Positions 18,629-27,227 are shown, counted from the stretch's first letter. The stretch is 64,000 nt of DNA from Christiangramia sediminis (GCF_020552705.1 NZ_JAJBZG010000002.1:620001-684000), one strand, 5' to 3'. A program made the numbers and translations. The notes: a model not told the origin generated them from the sequence alone.

Positions 18629-19081
18629 ATGAAAATTGAAGACTTACTAAAAACAAAAGATACCATGCAGCCATCTAAAAAGCTGGCGCTTAATTTAATT
18701 GTTACCGCTAACTATATAAGTGATAAAGTTCAGGAAGCAATTAAACCTTTTGGAATTAGTTCTCAGCAATTTAATGTTCTTAGAATCTTACGAGGACAGA
18801 AAGGCAAACCGGCTAACCTTTCCACCATCCAGGAAAGGATGGTTACTAAAATGAGTAATACCACAAGATTGGTAGATAAATTAGTAGAAAAAGGTTTAAG
18901 TGAAAGGATTATTTGTCCTTCTAATCGCAGGAAAATAGAAATTAGAATTACAGAGAAAGGTCTTCTATTGCTAAAGGAATTAGATCCTATTATTGAAAAT
19001 GTTGAAAACAGCTTTGCAGAAAAATTAAATGAAAAAGAAATAGAAATACTAAACACGAAATTAAATGAGCTTAGAAATTAA
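18629..19081 (+). CDS. MarR family transcriptional regulator
   Basis: The product of about 150 residues has the winged-helix MarR fold: FGISSQQFNVLRILRG, NLSTIQERMVTKMSNTTRLV (recognition region) and LSERIICPSNRRKIEIRIT (wing). MarR proteins usually repress neighbouring detoxification genes and release DNA on binding a phenolic or oxidising ligand. The ATG at 18629 is chosen because the promoter box and palindrome occupy the upstream in-frame starts (TTG 18602, ATG 18614). The reading frame overlaps the nitroreductase gene by 17 bases, indicating one operon. No Cys with clear sensor context was identified. Confidence 0.88.
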   Translation: MKIEDLLKTKDTMQPSKKLALNLIVTANYISDKVQEAIKPFGISSQQFNVLRILRGQKGKPANLSTIQERMVTKMSNTTRLVDKLVEKGLSERIICPSNRRKIEIRITEKGLLLLKELDPIIENVENSFAEKLNEKEIEILNTKLNELRN

Positions 19082-19718
19082 TACTAAAAGCACTTATAAC
19101 GAAGATCTTAACTGGCGTTATGCTACTAAGAAATTCGATTCAGAAAAAGAAATAAGTCAGCAGGATCTCAATACACTATTAGAAAGTATTCAATTAACTG
19201 CTTCTTCTTACGGTCTTCAGCCTTATGAAGTAATTGTAGTAAAAGATCAGGAGAAGAGAGAAAAGTTAAAAGCTGCTGCCTGGAATCAAACGCAAATAAC
19301 AGATGCCTCTTACCTATTGGTTTTCGCAAATTTAAAATCTGTGAGTGAGAAATACGTAGATACTTATCTAAATAATATTGCTGAAACTCGTAACCTAAAA
19401 AGAGAAGATTTGAAAGGGATGGAAGATATGATCAAGAACACGACCCTTCAACTTTCTGAACAGGATCAAAATGACTGGGCGGCTAAGCAAGCTTATATTG
19501 CCTTAGGAAATTTATTATCTGCCGCAGCTAATTTAAAAATTGATACCTGCCCAATGGAAGGCTTTGATGCCGGAAAATTTGATGAAATCTTAGGCCTGAA
19601 AAATAAGAACTTAACTACCGCGGTGATTGCACCTATAGGCTATAGAAGTGAAGAAGATCAATATCAGCATCTAGCAAAAGTGAGAAAATCAAAATCAGAC
19701 TTAATAGAAATAATTTAA
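19065..19718 (+). CDS. Nitroreductase family NAD(P)H-dependent oxidoreductase
   Basis: A 217-residue flavoprotein of the NfsB/NfnB type: WRYATKKFD at the N-terminus, SSYGLQPYEVIVV for FMN contact, and KQAYIALGNLLSAAANL plus CPMEGFD toward the C-terminus. These enzymes reduce nitro compounds or quinones with NAD(P)H and FMN. The gene overlaps the MarR gene by 17 bases and is followed directly by the YceI gene. This suggests a regulated redox-stress operon. The physiological substrate is unknown. Confidence 0.9.
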   Translation: MSLEINTKSTYNEDLNWRYATKKFDSEKEISQQDLNTLLESIQLTASSYGLQPYEVIVVKDQEKREKLKAAAWNQTQITDASYLLVFANLKSVSEKYVDTYLNNIAETRNLKREDLKGMEDMIKNTTLQLSEQDQNDWAAKQAYIALGNLLSAAANLKIDTCPMEGFDAGKFDEILGLKNKNLTTAVIAPIGYRSEEDQYQHLAKVRKSKSDLIEII

Positions 19719-19729
19719 AATTGAAAATC

Positions 19730-20299
19730 ATGAAAAATAGAATTCTAAAAGGCGGAATTGCCGCAGTAATTGTTTTAACAACTTTAGCATTTACAGATAA
19801 TAAGAAAGAAGTAGATGTAGAGGCTAGTTCAGTTGAATGGACTGGTGAAAAAGTAACCGGGTCCCATAATGGAACTATAAATCTTGAGAGCGGACATCTA
19901 ATGATGGAAGATGACAAGATCGTAGGTGGTGAATTTGTTATGGATATGAGTACAATCACGGTGACAGATCTTACCGGTGAGAATAAAGGAAAATTAGAAG
20001 GTCACTTGAAATCTGAAGATTTCTTTGGTGTTGAGAAACATCCAACAGCTAAACTTGTTATTACCAGCGCAGCAGCAAAAGGAAACGGTAAGTATGGTAT
20101 CGTGGGAGATCTTACGATCAAGAATGAAACTCACCCCATTACTTTTGATCTGGAAATGAATAGAGATTCTGCTTCTACACAATTAACGATAGACAGATCT
20201 AAATATAATGTAAGATACGGTTCTGGAAGTTTCTTCGACAATCTGGGAGATAAGACTATATATGATAATTTTGAACTTGATGTAAACCTTAAGTTCTAA
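19730..20299 (+). CDS. YceI family protein
   Basis: The protein of about 189 residues has a signal peptide-like N-terminus (GGIAAVIVLTTLAFT) and the YceI lipocalin-like fold signature (VEWTGEKVTGSHNGTI, then LKSEDFFGVEKHPTAKLVIT and VGDLTIKNETHPITFDL). YceI proteins are periplasmic and bind isoprenoid lipids such as polyisoprenoid quinones. The ATG at 19730 is preferred to a TTG at 19721. As the last gene of the MarR operon it fits a quinone- or lipid-linked stress function, which is inference. Confidence 0.9.
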   Translation: MKNRILKGGIAAVIVLTTLAFTDNKKEVDVEASSVEWTGEKVTGSHNGTINLESGHLMMEDDKIVGGEFVMDMSTITVTDLTGENKGKLEGHLKSEDFFGVEKHPTAKLVITSAAAKGNGKYGIVGDLTIKNETHPITFDLEMNRDSASTQLTIDRSKYNVRYGSGSFFDNLGDKTIYDNFELDVNLKF

Positions 20300-20301
20300 A
20301 A

Positions 20302-20338
20302 TTGAAAATCCTGGAACCCTACGTCCGGGATTTTTATT
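20302..20338 (+). terminator. Intrinsic terminator of the marR operon
   Basis: AAAATCCTGGA pairs with TCCGGGATTTT (one T-G pair) around ACCCTACG, followed by a T-run, directly after the YceI stop. Confidence 0.78.
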
Positions 20339-20348
20339 TGGAAAAATG

Positions 20349-20379
20349 TTTGTTTTGAAAAATTTCATCTCTATCTTTG
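20349..20379 (+). promoter_or_regulatory. trp operon promoter (TTTG, 19 bases, TATCTTTG)
   Basis: The -33 TTTG (20349-20352) and -7 TATCTTTG (20372-20379) match both Bacteroidota consensus boxes with 19-base spacing. The leader peptide ATG begins five bases after the -7 box, so transcription should start at or within a few bases of that ATG. Confidence 0.75.
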
Positions 20380-20384
20380 AGGTC

Positions 20385-20441
20385 ATGTTTAAAATAAATA
20401 AAAATAACTGGTGGTGGAATAACTTACGTCAAACTTCGTGA
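20385..20441 (+). CDS. trpL: trp leader peptide (18 residues, three consecutive Trp)
   Basis: An ATG-to-TGA frame encodes MFKINKNNWWWNNLRQTS. The three adjacent TGG codons at 20409-20417 are the classic sign of a tryptophan attenuator leader peptide. It lies between the operon promoter and a strong terminator that precedes trpE. If charged tRNA-Trp is scarce, a ribosome should stall at the Trp codons. Otherwise it reaches the stop codon at 20439-20441 and covers the sequence that could pair with the terminator loop. The near-absence of a 5' leader suggests leaderless initiation. Symbol given by analogy with enteric trpL. Confidence 0.82.
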   Translation: MFKINKNNWWWNNLRQTS

Positions 20442-20489
20442 GCTAAACTGCTATTTCCATTATAGAAATTACAAAGGCTTGTCTCACGA
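20436..20489 (+). promoter_or_regulatory. Candidate antiterminator pairing in the trp leader
   Basis: TCGTGAG (20436-20442, spanning the leader stop codon) is perfectly complementary to CTCACGA (20483-20489), which forms the loop and top of the terminator. A small ATTTC/GAAAT hairpin (20453-20469) lies between. The pairing disturbs only the upper two base pairs and loop of the terminator, so whether it is sufficient to prevent termination is uncertain. Confidence 0.45.
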
Positions 20490-20503
20490 CAAGCCTTTTT
20501 TTA
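20473..20503 (+). terminator. trp attenuator terminator
   Basis: AAGGCTTGTC and GACAAGCCTT form a perfect 10-bp stem with loop TCAC, followed by seven T. It lies between trpL and trpE, 20 bases before the trpE ATG, where it can only act as a conditional terminator. Confidence 0.88.
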
Positions 20504-20523
20504 TTACAAAAAATCAACATTCA

Positions 20524-21918
20524 ATGTTTGAATTAAATACAAAATATAAGAAGATCCTCGCCGATACTATTACCCCGGTCAGCATCTACCTGAAATTAAG
20601 GGATAAGTACCCCAACAGTTTATTGCTGGAAAGTAGTGACTATCATGCAAGTGACAATAGTTTCTCCTATATCTGTTTTAACCCGATCGCTTCCTTTAAA
20701 TTAGAAAATGAGGTTATTACCACTACATTTCCAGATGGAGGTATGGATTCAACAAATATTGATTCATCAGTTTCTGTACCTAAGGAAATTCAGAGATTCT
20801 CTCAGATGTTCAAGGCAGATTCATCTGATTTCAAGTTCATCAATAATGGTCTTTTTGGATATATTGCCTATGATTCGGTTCGATATTTTGAAAATGTCGA
20901 GGTAACCAGAAAAGAGAAAGATCTTAAGATCCCTGATATTTATTACGCAGTATATCAAAATATTATTGCCATAAATCATTTCAAGAACGAAGCCTATATT
21001 TTTGATCATTCTTATAATTCTGAAGGTAAGATTGAAGAAATTGAGCAACTATTAAAAGTAAAGAACTTCGCTTCTTATAATTTCACCCGAAATGACGATC
21101 CAGAATCGAATTTGACCGATGGTGAATATAAGGCCATGGTAGATTCAGCGAAAGATCATTGCCACAGAGGAGATGTTTTTCAGCTAGTACTTTCCCGAAG
21201 ATTCTCTCAAAAATTTAAGGGAGACGAATTCAATGTGTATCGCGCTCTAAGGAATGTGAATCCATCTCCATACCTCTTCTATTTTGACTACGGAAACTTT
21301 AAAATATTTGGAAGTTCTCCCGAAGCACAATTGGTGGTAAATAAAGGTAGAGCTGAAATTCATCCAATTGCCGGTACATTTAAAAGAACCGGGGATGATG
21401 AAAAAGATGCTGAAATCGCCAAGGAATTAGCGGTGGATGAAAAAGAGAATTCTGAGCATGTGATGCTGGTAGATCTTGCTCGGAACGACCTTAGCCGAAA
21501 CGGAAGTGATGTGAAAGTTGAGAATTATAGACAAATTCAGTTCTTCTCTCATGTGATTCATCTGGTAAGCAAAGTCACCGGAAAAAAAGATCCAAATGTT
21601 TCTACTCCTCAAATTGTAGCCGACACTTTCCCGGCAGGAACCTTAAGTGGAGCACCTAAACCCATGGCTTTAAAACTGATCGAGAAATTCGAGAATGTAA
21701 ATAGAAGTGCTTACGGTGGAGCCATTGGATTTATGGATTTTGAAGGAAATTTTAATCATGCCATCATCATCAGGTCTTTCGTAAGTAAAAATCATGAACT
21801 ACATTATCAGGCCGGAGCTGGAATTGTCTCCGAATCCAAGCCAGAAAATGAACTACAGGAAGTGTATAATAAATTGGGAGCTTTGACTAAAGCCCTTGAA
21901 ATTGCTGAAGAAATATAA
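20524..21918 (+). CDS. trpE: Anthranilate synthase component I
   Basis: The 464-residue protein converts chorismate to anthranilate with ammonia supplied by TrpG. The N-terminal LLESSD is the known tryptophan feedback-binding motif, and the C-terminal chorismate-binding domain shows IAGTFKRTGDDEKDAE, DLARNDLSRNG, GTLSGAPKPMA and the terminal GAGIV region. The ATG at 20524 (MFELNTKYKK) is correct, because an in-frame TTG at 20479 lies inside the attenuator stem. It is the first structural gene of the operon, and trpG begins one base after its stop. Confidence 0.96.
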   Translation: MFELNTKYKKILADTITPVSIYLKLRDKYPNSLLLESSDYHASDNSFSYICFNPIASFKLENEVITTTFPDGGMDSTNIDSSVSVPKEIQRFSQMFKADSSDFKFINNGLFGYIAYDSVRYFENVEVTRKEKDLKIPDIYYAVYQNIIAINHFKNEAYIFDHSYNSEGKIEEIEQLLKVKNFASYNFTRNDDPESNLTDGEYKAMVDSAKDHCHRGDVFQLVLSRRFSQKFKGDEFNVYRALRNVNPSPYLFYFDYGNFKIFGSSPEAQLVVNKGRAEIHPIAGTFKRTGDDEKDAEIAKELAVDEKENSEHVMLVDLARNDLSRNGSDVKVENYRQIQFFSHVIHLVSKVTGKKDPNVSTPQIVADTFPAGTLSGAPKPMALKLIEKFENVNRSAYGGAIGFMDFEGNFNHAIIIRSFVSKNHELHYQAGAGIVSESKPENELQEVYNKLGALTKALEIAEEI

Positions 21919-21919
21919 A

Positions 21920-22552
21920 ATGAAAGAGATAAAGAAAATACTGGTAATTGATAATTACGATTCTTTCGTATACAATTTGGTTCATTATCTGGAAGAACTT
22001 GACTGCAAAGTAGTGGTTAGACGTAATGACCAATTACATATTGATGATCCCGAGGAATACGACAAGATCCTATTATCACCAGGACCGGGTATTCCTGACG
22101 AAGCAGGACTTCTAAAACCAATTATTGAAAAATACGCGGCTACAAAAAGTATCTTTGGAGTTTGTTTGGGAATGCAGGCGATTGGGGAGGTTTTCGGAGG
22201 AAAATTATTGAATCTTGACGAGGTATATCACGGTGTAGCCACAAAGATCAATCTATTTGTGGAAGATGAATATATCTTTAATGGTCTCGACAATGAATTA
22301 ATGGTAGGAAGATATCACTCCTGGGTAGTTGAGAAGGCCTTACCTCCTGCTCTTCAAGCCACCAGTTATGATGAAAAGGGGGAGATCATGTCCCTGAGAC
22401 ATAAAGAATTTGATGTTCGCGGGGTTCAGTTTCATCCTGAATCTGTACTAACTCCTGAAGGAAAGAGAATGATCAGGAATTGGGTGGATGGTCCTGATTT
22501 ACATAATTCGAAAAAAGAGGAAGTTTCAAAATCGGAAAAACCAATTCATTAA
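21920..22552 (+). CDS. trpG: Anthranilate synthase component II (glutamine amidotransferase)
   Basis: A 210-residue class I glutamine amidotransferase with IDNYDSFVYNLVHYL at the start. The nucleophile Cys is in FGVCLGMQAIGE, and the His/Glu pair is in VQFHPESVLTPEG. It hydrolyses glutamine and passes ammonia to TrpE. The ATG at 21920 follows the trpE stop by one base, giving tight coupling. A C-terminal tail of charged residues extends past the catalytic core. A palindromic repeat separates it from trpD. Confidence 0.95.
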   Translation: MKEIKKILVIDNYDSFVYNLVHYLEELDCKVVVRRNDQLHIDDPEEYDKILLSPGPGIPDEAGLLKPIIEKYAATKSIFGVCLGMQAIGEVFGGKLLNLDEVYHGVATKINLFVEDEYIFNGLDNELMVGRYHSWVVEKALPPALQATSYDEKGEIMSLRHKEFDVRGVQFHPESVLTPEGKRMIRNWVDGPDLHNSKKEEVSKSEKPIH

Positions 22553-22564
22553 AATTGCTAAAAT

Positions 22565-22644
22565 CGTCAAGCTGAACTTGTTTCAGCATCTCTAAAGATC
22601 CTGAAATCAAAGATTCAACGAAGTTAAACAAGTTCAGGATGACG
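22565..22644. repeat. Palindromic intergenic repeat, copy A (in the trp operon)
   Basis: The left end CGTCAAGCTGAACTTGTTT and right end AAACAAGTTCAGGATGACG are inverted with 17 of 19 matches. An inner CAGCATCTCTAAAGATCCTG motif is shared in form with the copy at 32422-32478. It fills the gap between trpG and trpD and could fold into a long hairpin in the mRNA. Confidence 0.8.
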
Positions 22645-22664
22645 AATCAGAAGATATTATAAAA

Positions 22665-23669
22665 ATGAAAGAATTATTAAACCGGCTTATAAGTCACGAG
22701 ACCATAAGCACTGAAGAGGCTAAACAGGTTATTTTCAATATTTCGGAAGGAAAATATAATGAAACTCAGATCGCCGCTTTTCTCACCGTTTATATGATGA
22801 GAAGTATTACTATTGAAGAATTAGAAGGTTTCAGGGATGCTTTACTGGAATTATGTATAAAAGTTGATCTTTCTGCCTACGAAGCTGTGGATCTCTGCGG
22901 AACCGGTGGCGATGGGAAAGACACTTTCAATATTTCCACGACCTCATCATTTGTAACTGCTGGCTCCGGAGTAAAGGTTGCCAAACATGGTAATTACGGA
23001 GTCTCATCTGTAAGCGGTAGCTCCAATGTTATGGAATACCTCGGCATCAAATTCAGCAGTGATGCCGGCTTTTTGGAAAAATGTATAGATAAAGCCAATA
23101 TTTGTATTCTGCATGCTCCTTTATTTCACCCGGCGATGAAAAATGTGGCTCCGGTAAGAAAAAGTCTTGCGGTAAAGACTTTCTTTAATATGCTCGGACC
23201 TATGGTGAATCCGGCGTTTCCAAAGAATCAACTGGTTGGAGTCTTCAGTCTGGAACTGGCTCGTATGTATGCCTATTTATACCAGAACACCGATAAGAAT
23301 TATACTATTTTGCATGCCCTGGATGGTTATGATGAAATCTCGCTTACCGGAGAAACCAAGAGTATAAGTAATAATTCAGAAAGAGTATTAAAAGCTTCAG
23401 ATTTTGGAGTTTCAGAATTAAAACAATCAGAAATTGCAGGTGGTGGTTCTATTGAAAGTTCTGCAGAGATCTTAACCAATATTCTAAAAGGAAAAGGGTC
23501 TCAAGCTCAGAATAATGTGGTTTGTGCGAATGCGGGAATGGCCATTGCGACATCAAGAAATTTAAGTCCTCAGGATGGTTTTCAGATGGCAAAGGAATCT
23601 TTAGAGTCTGGAAAAGCCTTTGAGAGTTTCAAAAAATTACAGGAATTAAGTCAAAATGGAATTAAATGA
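22665..23669 (+). CDS. trpD: Anthranilate phosphoribosyltransferase
   Basis: This 334-residue enzyme transfers phosphoribose from PRPP to anthranilate. The PRPP-binding motif CGTGGDGKDTFNIST lies near residue 81, and KHGNYGVSSVSGSSNVME near 107 is the family's second conserved region. ARPVRKSLA-type residues (APVRKSLAVKTFFNMLGP) bind anthranilate. The stop overlaps the trpC start by four bases (ATGA), indicating translational coupling. The length is normal for the family. Confidence 0.96.
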   Translation: MKELLNRLISHETISTEEAKQVIFNISEGKYNETQIAAFLTVYMMRSITIEELEGFRDALLELCIKVDLSAYEAVDLCGTGGDGKDTFNISTTSSFVTAGSGVKVAKHGNYGVSSVSGSSNVMEYLGIKFSSDAGFLEKCIDKANICILHAPLFHPAMKNVAPVRKSLAVKTFFNMLGPMVNPAFPKNQLVGVFSLELARMYAYLYQNTDKNYTILHALDGYDEISLTGETKSISNNSERVLKASDFGVSELKQSEIAGGGSIESSAEILTNILKGKGSQAQNNVVCANAGMAIATSRNLSPQDGFQMAKESLESGKAFESFKKLQELSQNGIK

Positions 23670-24454
23670 ATATCCTCGATAAGATTATAGCAGATAAATT
23701 CAAAGAAGTTGAGTTAAAAAAATCACTGATTCCGGTTTCACAACTGGAGAATTCGGTTCTATTCAACAGGAAATGTATTTCTCTTGCTGAAAATTTAAAA
23801 AAGGGTTCCGGTATTATTGCAGAACATAAAAGGAGATCACCTTCAAAAGATGTGATAAATCAGAGTCTGAATGTCCAGGATGTAGTGAAGGGATATGAAA
23901 AGGCTGAAGTTTCAGGAATCTCAGTACTCACCGACGGGAAATATTTCGGTGGTTCTTTAGAAGACCTTCTGCACGCGAGGGCTTCAGTTACAACTCCAAT
24001 CCTTAGGAAGGAATTTATGATAGATGAATATCAGGTAACCGAAGCAAAAGCCTACGGTGCAGATGCCATTCTTTTGATCGCCGCGGTTTTAACTGAGAAA
24101 CAATTGATTTATCTTGCAGATTCAGCAAAAAATCTGGGGATGGATGTACTGCTGGAAATTCATAACGAAGAGGAATTGCAGAAATCTTTAAAGGTGAACG
24201 CAGATATGATCGGGGTGAATAACCGCAATCTGAAGACTTTCGAGGTAAGTATTGATAATTCAAAAAATCTGGCCAGACTTATTCCGAATGAATTTGTAAA
24301 AGTTTCAGAAAGTGGAATTAGCAATACCGGGGCGATTGCAGATCTGAAAAATTACGGATATCAGGGATTTTTGATTGGGGAAAATTTTATGAAGACGAAT
24401 AACCCGGGTGTTGCAGCAAAAGCATTTATTAAAGAATTAAAATCTATCGTATAA
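23666..24454 (+). CDS. trpC: Indole-3-glycerol phosphate synthase
   Basis: A 262-residue TIM-barrel enzyme that cyclises CdRP to indole-3-glycerol phosphate. The catalytic entry motif EHKRRSPSK (Lys) is near residue 53, LRKEFMIDEYQV near 112, GVNNRNLKTFEV near 184 and SESGI near 213. It is a single-function protein, not fused to TrpF as in E. coli. It overlaps trpD by four bases, and trpF begins directly after its stop. Confidence 0.96.
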   Translation: MNILDKIIADKFKEVELKKSLIPVSQLENSVLFNRKCISLAENLKKGSGIIAEHKRRSPSKDVINQSLNVQDVVKGYEKAEVSGISVLTDGKYFGGSLEDLLHARASVTTPILRKEFMIDEYQVTEAKAYGADAILLIAAVLTEKQLIYLADSAKNLGMDVLLEIHNEEELQKSLKVNADMIGVNNRNLKTFEVSIDNSKNLARLIPNEFVKVSESGISNTGAIADLKNYGYQGFLIGENFMKTNNPGVAAKAFIKELKSIV

Positions 24455-25168
24455 ATGGATCTAGAAAAGATGAAAGAAAAATCTATGGTTACTTCGGCTT
24501 CAGGACAAAGTTCAGGATTGAGTTTAAAAGTCTGCGGAATGCAAAATTCGGGAAATATGATGCAGGTGGCAGAATTACAACCAGATTATCTGGGCCTCAT
24601 CTTTTATGATAAATCTCCCCGATATTTTGACGGAGAACTTCCTGAAATTGCTCCGGAAATTAAAAAAGCTGGTGTATTTGTAAATGCCAAAATTCAGCAC
24701 ATTACAGAGAAAGTTCAAAAATATAATTTGAATGCAGTTCAGCTACACGGCGAAGAATCAGCAGCTTATGCAAAAGATCTAAAAACTGAACTTCAGAGAG
24801 CTGGCTTTACTCCTGAAATAATTAAAGTATTTTCTGTTGGAGATGCTTATGATTTCCAGGAAATAAAACCTTTTGAAGGTATAGTGGATTACTTTCTTTT
24901 CGACACTAAAGGAAAACTTCGTGGAGGAAATGGAACCGAATTCGACTGGAAACTATTAGAAGATTATCCTTCTAATACACCATTCTTTTTAAGTGGCGGT
25001 ATTGGCCCTGAACATGGAAGAGCTATCGCAGAATTAAAAAGTCATTTTTACAGAAAAGGTAAACCGGGATTGCTTTATGCTGTGGATGTGAACAGCAAAT
25101 TTGAATTAAAACCCGGCTTAAAAAAATTAAAGGAATTGAAAGATTTCAAATCTCAGATAAACTTATAA
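24455..25168 (+). CDS. trpF: Phosphoribosylanthranilate isomerase
   Basis: The 237-residue protein has the catalytic Cys motif LKVCGMQ and the barrel elements [29 protein letters not shown] and [11 protein letters not shown]. About 22 extra residues precede the core ([21 protein letters not shown]), and no internal ATG gives a better start, so the extension is either real or the start is later at a non-ATG codon. It isomerises PRA to CdRP, the substrate of TrpC. It abuts trpC and trpB closely. Confidence 0.93.
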   Translation: MDLEKMKEKSMVTSASGQSSGLSLKVCGMQNSGNMMQVAELQPDYLGLIFYDKSPRYFDGELPEIAPEIKKAGVFVNAKIQHITEKVQKYNLNAVQLHGEESAAYAKDLKTELQRAGFTPEIIKVFSVGDAYDFQEIKPFEGIVDYFLFDTKGKLRGGNGTEFDWKLLEDYPSNTPFFLSGGIGPEHGRAIAELKSHFYRKGKPGLLYAVDVNSKFELKPGLKKLKELKDFKSQINL

Positions 25169-25169
25169 G

Positions 25170-26351
25170 ATGAGCTATCAGGTTGATGAAAAAGGATATT
25201 ACGGTGAATTTGGCGGCGCCTATATTCCCGAAATGCTTTATCCAAACGTGGAGGAATTGCGTTCGCGCTACTTGGATATTATGAAAGAAGAATCTTTTCA
25301 AAAGGAATTCAAGGAACTACTGAGAGAATATGTAGGTCGCCCTACTCCACTCTATTACGCGAAGAGATTTAGTGAAAAGTACGGCACTAAGGTTTATTTG
25401 AAACGTGAAGACCTTTGTCATACCGGAGCCCACAAAGTGAACAATACCGTCGGGCAGATCCTGATGGCGCAAAAACTGGGTAAAAATCGCATCATTGCGG
25501 AAACCGGAGCAGGCCAGCACGGTGTAGCTACGGCCACTGTTTGCGCACTTATGGGTATGGAATGCATCGTTTACATGGGAGAGATCGATATAGACAGACA
25601 GGCACCTAATGTGGCCCGGATGAAAATGCTTGGGGCAAAAGTAGTCCCTGCAAAATCGGGAAGCCGTACGCTAAAAGATGCCACCAATGAAGCTATTCGG
25701 GACTGGATCAATAATCCCGTAGACACTCATTATATAATTGGATCTGTAGTTGGACCTCACCCTTATCCGGATATGGTAGCCAGATTCCAGGCGGTTATTT
25801 CGGAAGAGATCAAAGTTCAGCTTAGAGAAAAAGAAGGTAAGGAAGATCCTGATTTTGTTGTGGCCTGTGTGGGTGGAGGAAGTAATGCCGCCGGTGCTTA
25901 CTACCATTATCTTGATAATCCTGCTGTTGGAATAATTGCGGTGGAAGCTGCCGGAAAAGGAATCGATTCAGGTGAAAGTGCGGCTACTTCTGCTCTTGGA
26001 AAAGCCGGAATTATCCACGGAAGTAAAACCTTGTTAATGCAAACCGGGGATGGACAAATTACCGAGCCTTATTCCATTTCTGCAGGATTGGATTATCCCG
26101 GAGTTGGCCCTATGCACGCGAACCTTTTTACCAGCGGAAGAGGTGAATTTATAAGTATCACTGATGAAGCCGCGATGAAAGCCGGGCTTGAACTGGCCAA
26201 ACTGGAAGGGATTATCCCTGCTATAGAAACTTCTCACGCCCTGGCAATTTTTGAAACCAGGAAATTTAAAGAAGATGACGTGGTGGTGATTAATCTTTCA
26301 GGTCGCGGAGATAAAGACCTGAATACTTATATCGAATATTTTAATTTATAA
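25170..26351 (+). CDS. trpB: Tryptophan synthase beta chain
   Basis: A 393-residue PLP enzyme that joins indole and serine to make tryptophan. The cofactor Lys is in [10 protein letters not shown] near residue 89, the phosphate-binding GGGSNAAG near 237 and the C-terminal SGRGDKD near 382. [10 protein letters not shown] at the N-terminus contributes to the alpha-beta interface. It starts one base after the trpF stop. A palindromic repeat lies between it and trpA. Confidence 0.97.
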   Translation: MSYQVDEKGYYGEFGGAYIPEMLYPNVEELRSRYLDIMKEESFQKEFKELLREYVGRPTPLYYAKRFSEKYGTKVYLKREDLCHTGAHKVNNTVGQILMAQKLGKNRIIAETGAGQHGVATATVCALMGMECIVYMGEIDIDRQAPNVARMKMLGAKVVPAKSGSRTLKDATNEAIRDWINNPVDTHYIIGSVVGPHPYPDMVARFQAVISEEIKVQLREKEGKEDPDFVVACVGGGSNAAGAYYHYLDNPAVGIIAVEAAGKGIDSGESAATSALGKAGIIHGSKTLLMQTGDGQITEPYSISAGLDYPGVGPMHANLFTSGRGEFISITDEAAMKAGLELAKLEGIIPAIETSHALAIFETRKFKEDDVVVINLSGRGDKDLNTYIEYFNL

Positions 26352-26357
26352 TTTGCA

Positions 26358-26442
26358 GTCATTGCAATAACGATAAATATCGGGAGAAGAAATCTCATGC
26401 TTTATTATATGAGATTGCTTCGGGCATCGCCCTCGCAATGAC
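26358..26442. repeat. Palindromic intergenic repeat, copy B (in the trp operon)
   Basis: GTCATTGC at the left end and GCAATGAC at the right end are inverted, and an internal AATCTCAT/ATGAGATT pair gives a second stem. It occupies nearly the whole gap between trpB and trpA and belongs to a different family from copy A. Confidence 0.75.
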
Positions 26443-26447
26443 AGAAA

Positions 26448-27227
26448 ATGAAAAAAATGAACAGAATTAATCAAAAACTGCAGGAAGATCATAAACTGCT
26501 ATCTATATATTTTACTGCCGGATATCCCGATTTTGAGGATACTGAAAAGATCATTGTAGATCTGGAAAGGAGCGGAGTCGATTTTATTGAAATCGGCCTC
26601 CCCTTTAGTGATCCTTTGGCTGACGGACCGACTATCCAGGAGAGTTCTACCAAAGCCTTAAAAAAGGGAATGACTACCTCCAAATTATTCAAGCAACTGG
26701 AAGGCATCAGAGAAAAGGTTGACATCCCTTTGATCATAATGGGTTATTTTAATCCTATCCTTCAATTTGGAGTAGAGGAATTCTGTAAAAAATGCCAGGA
26801 AACAGGTATCGATGGACTTATCATTCCTGATCTTCCGGTAGATGTTTACCATGAGAAATATCAGAAATTATTTGAAGCATATGGATTAAGAAACATCTTT
26901 TTAATTACTCCGCAGACTTCAGATGAACGAATAAGATTTATCGATTCGGTTTCTAAAGGGTTTATCTATATGGTAAGCAGTGCCAGTGTGACTGGTTCTA
27001 CCAGCGGATTTGGAGAAGAGACTAAAGCCTATTTTAAAAGGATTAATGATCTTCGGCTTAAAAATCCACAAATCGTCGGCTTCGGAATTAAGGATAAAGA
27101 AACTTTTGACCAGGCCACTCAATATGCAAAAGGAGCGATTATAGGAAGTGCATTTATAAAACATCTGAATGAAAATGGAACCTCAAATATTAGTTCATTC
27201 ATCCAAAATGTTAAAGCTTTAACCTAA
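26448..27227 (+). CDS. trpA: Tryptophan synthase alpha chain
   Basis: This 259-residue barrel protein cleaves indole-3-glycerol phosphate to indole, which is channelled to TrpB. FIEIGLPFSDPLADGPTIQ near residue 47 holds the catalytic Glu and Asp. PDLPVDVY near 126, FLITPQTSDERI near 152 and GFGIKDKET near 210 complete the family pattern. It is the last gene of the trp operon. Two ATGs close together (26448 and 26457) could serve; the first is used. Confidence 0.96.
   Translation: MKKMNRINQKLQEDHKLLSIYFTAGYPDFEDTEKIIVDLERSGVDFIEIGLPFSDPLADGPTIQESSTKALKKGMTTSKLFKQLEGIREKVDIPLIIMGYFNPILQFGVEEFCKKCQETGIDGLIIPDLPVDVYHEKYQKLFEAYGLRNIFLITPQTSDERIRFIDSVSKGFIYMVSSASVTGSTSGFGEETKAYFKRINDLRLKNPQIVGFGIKDKETFDQATQYAKGAIIGSAFIKHLNENGTSNISSFIQNVKALT

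Noticed and set aside
20479-20523. Upstream TTG start for trpE adding 15 residues
   Set aside because: The extension is translated from the attenuator stem and T-run; the conserved TrpE start is the ATG at 20524.
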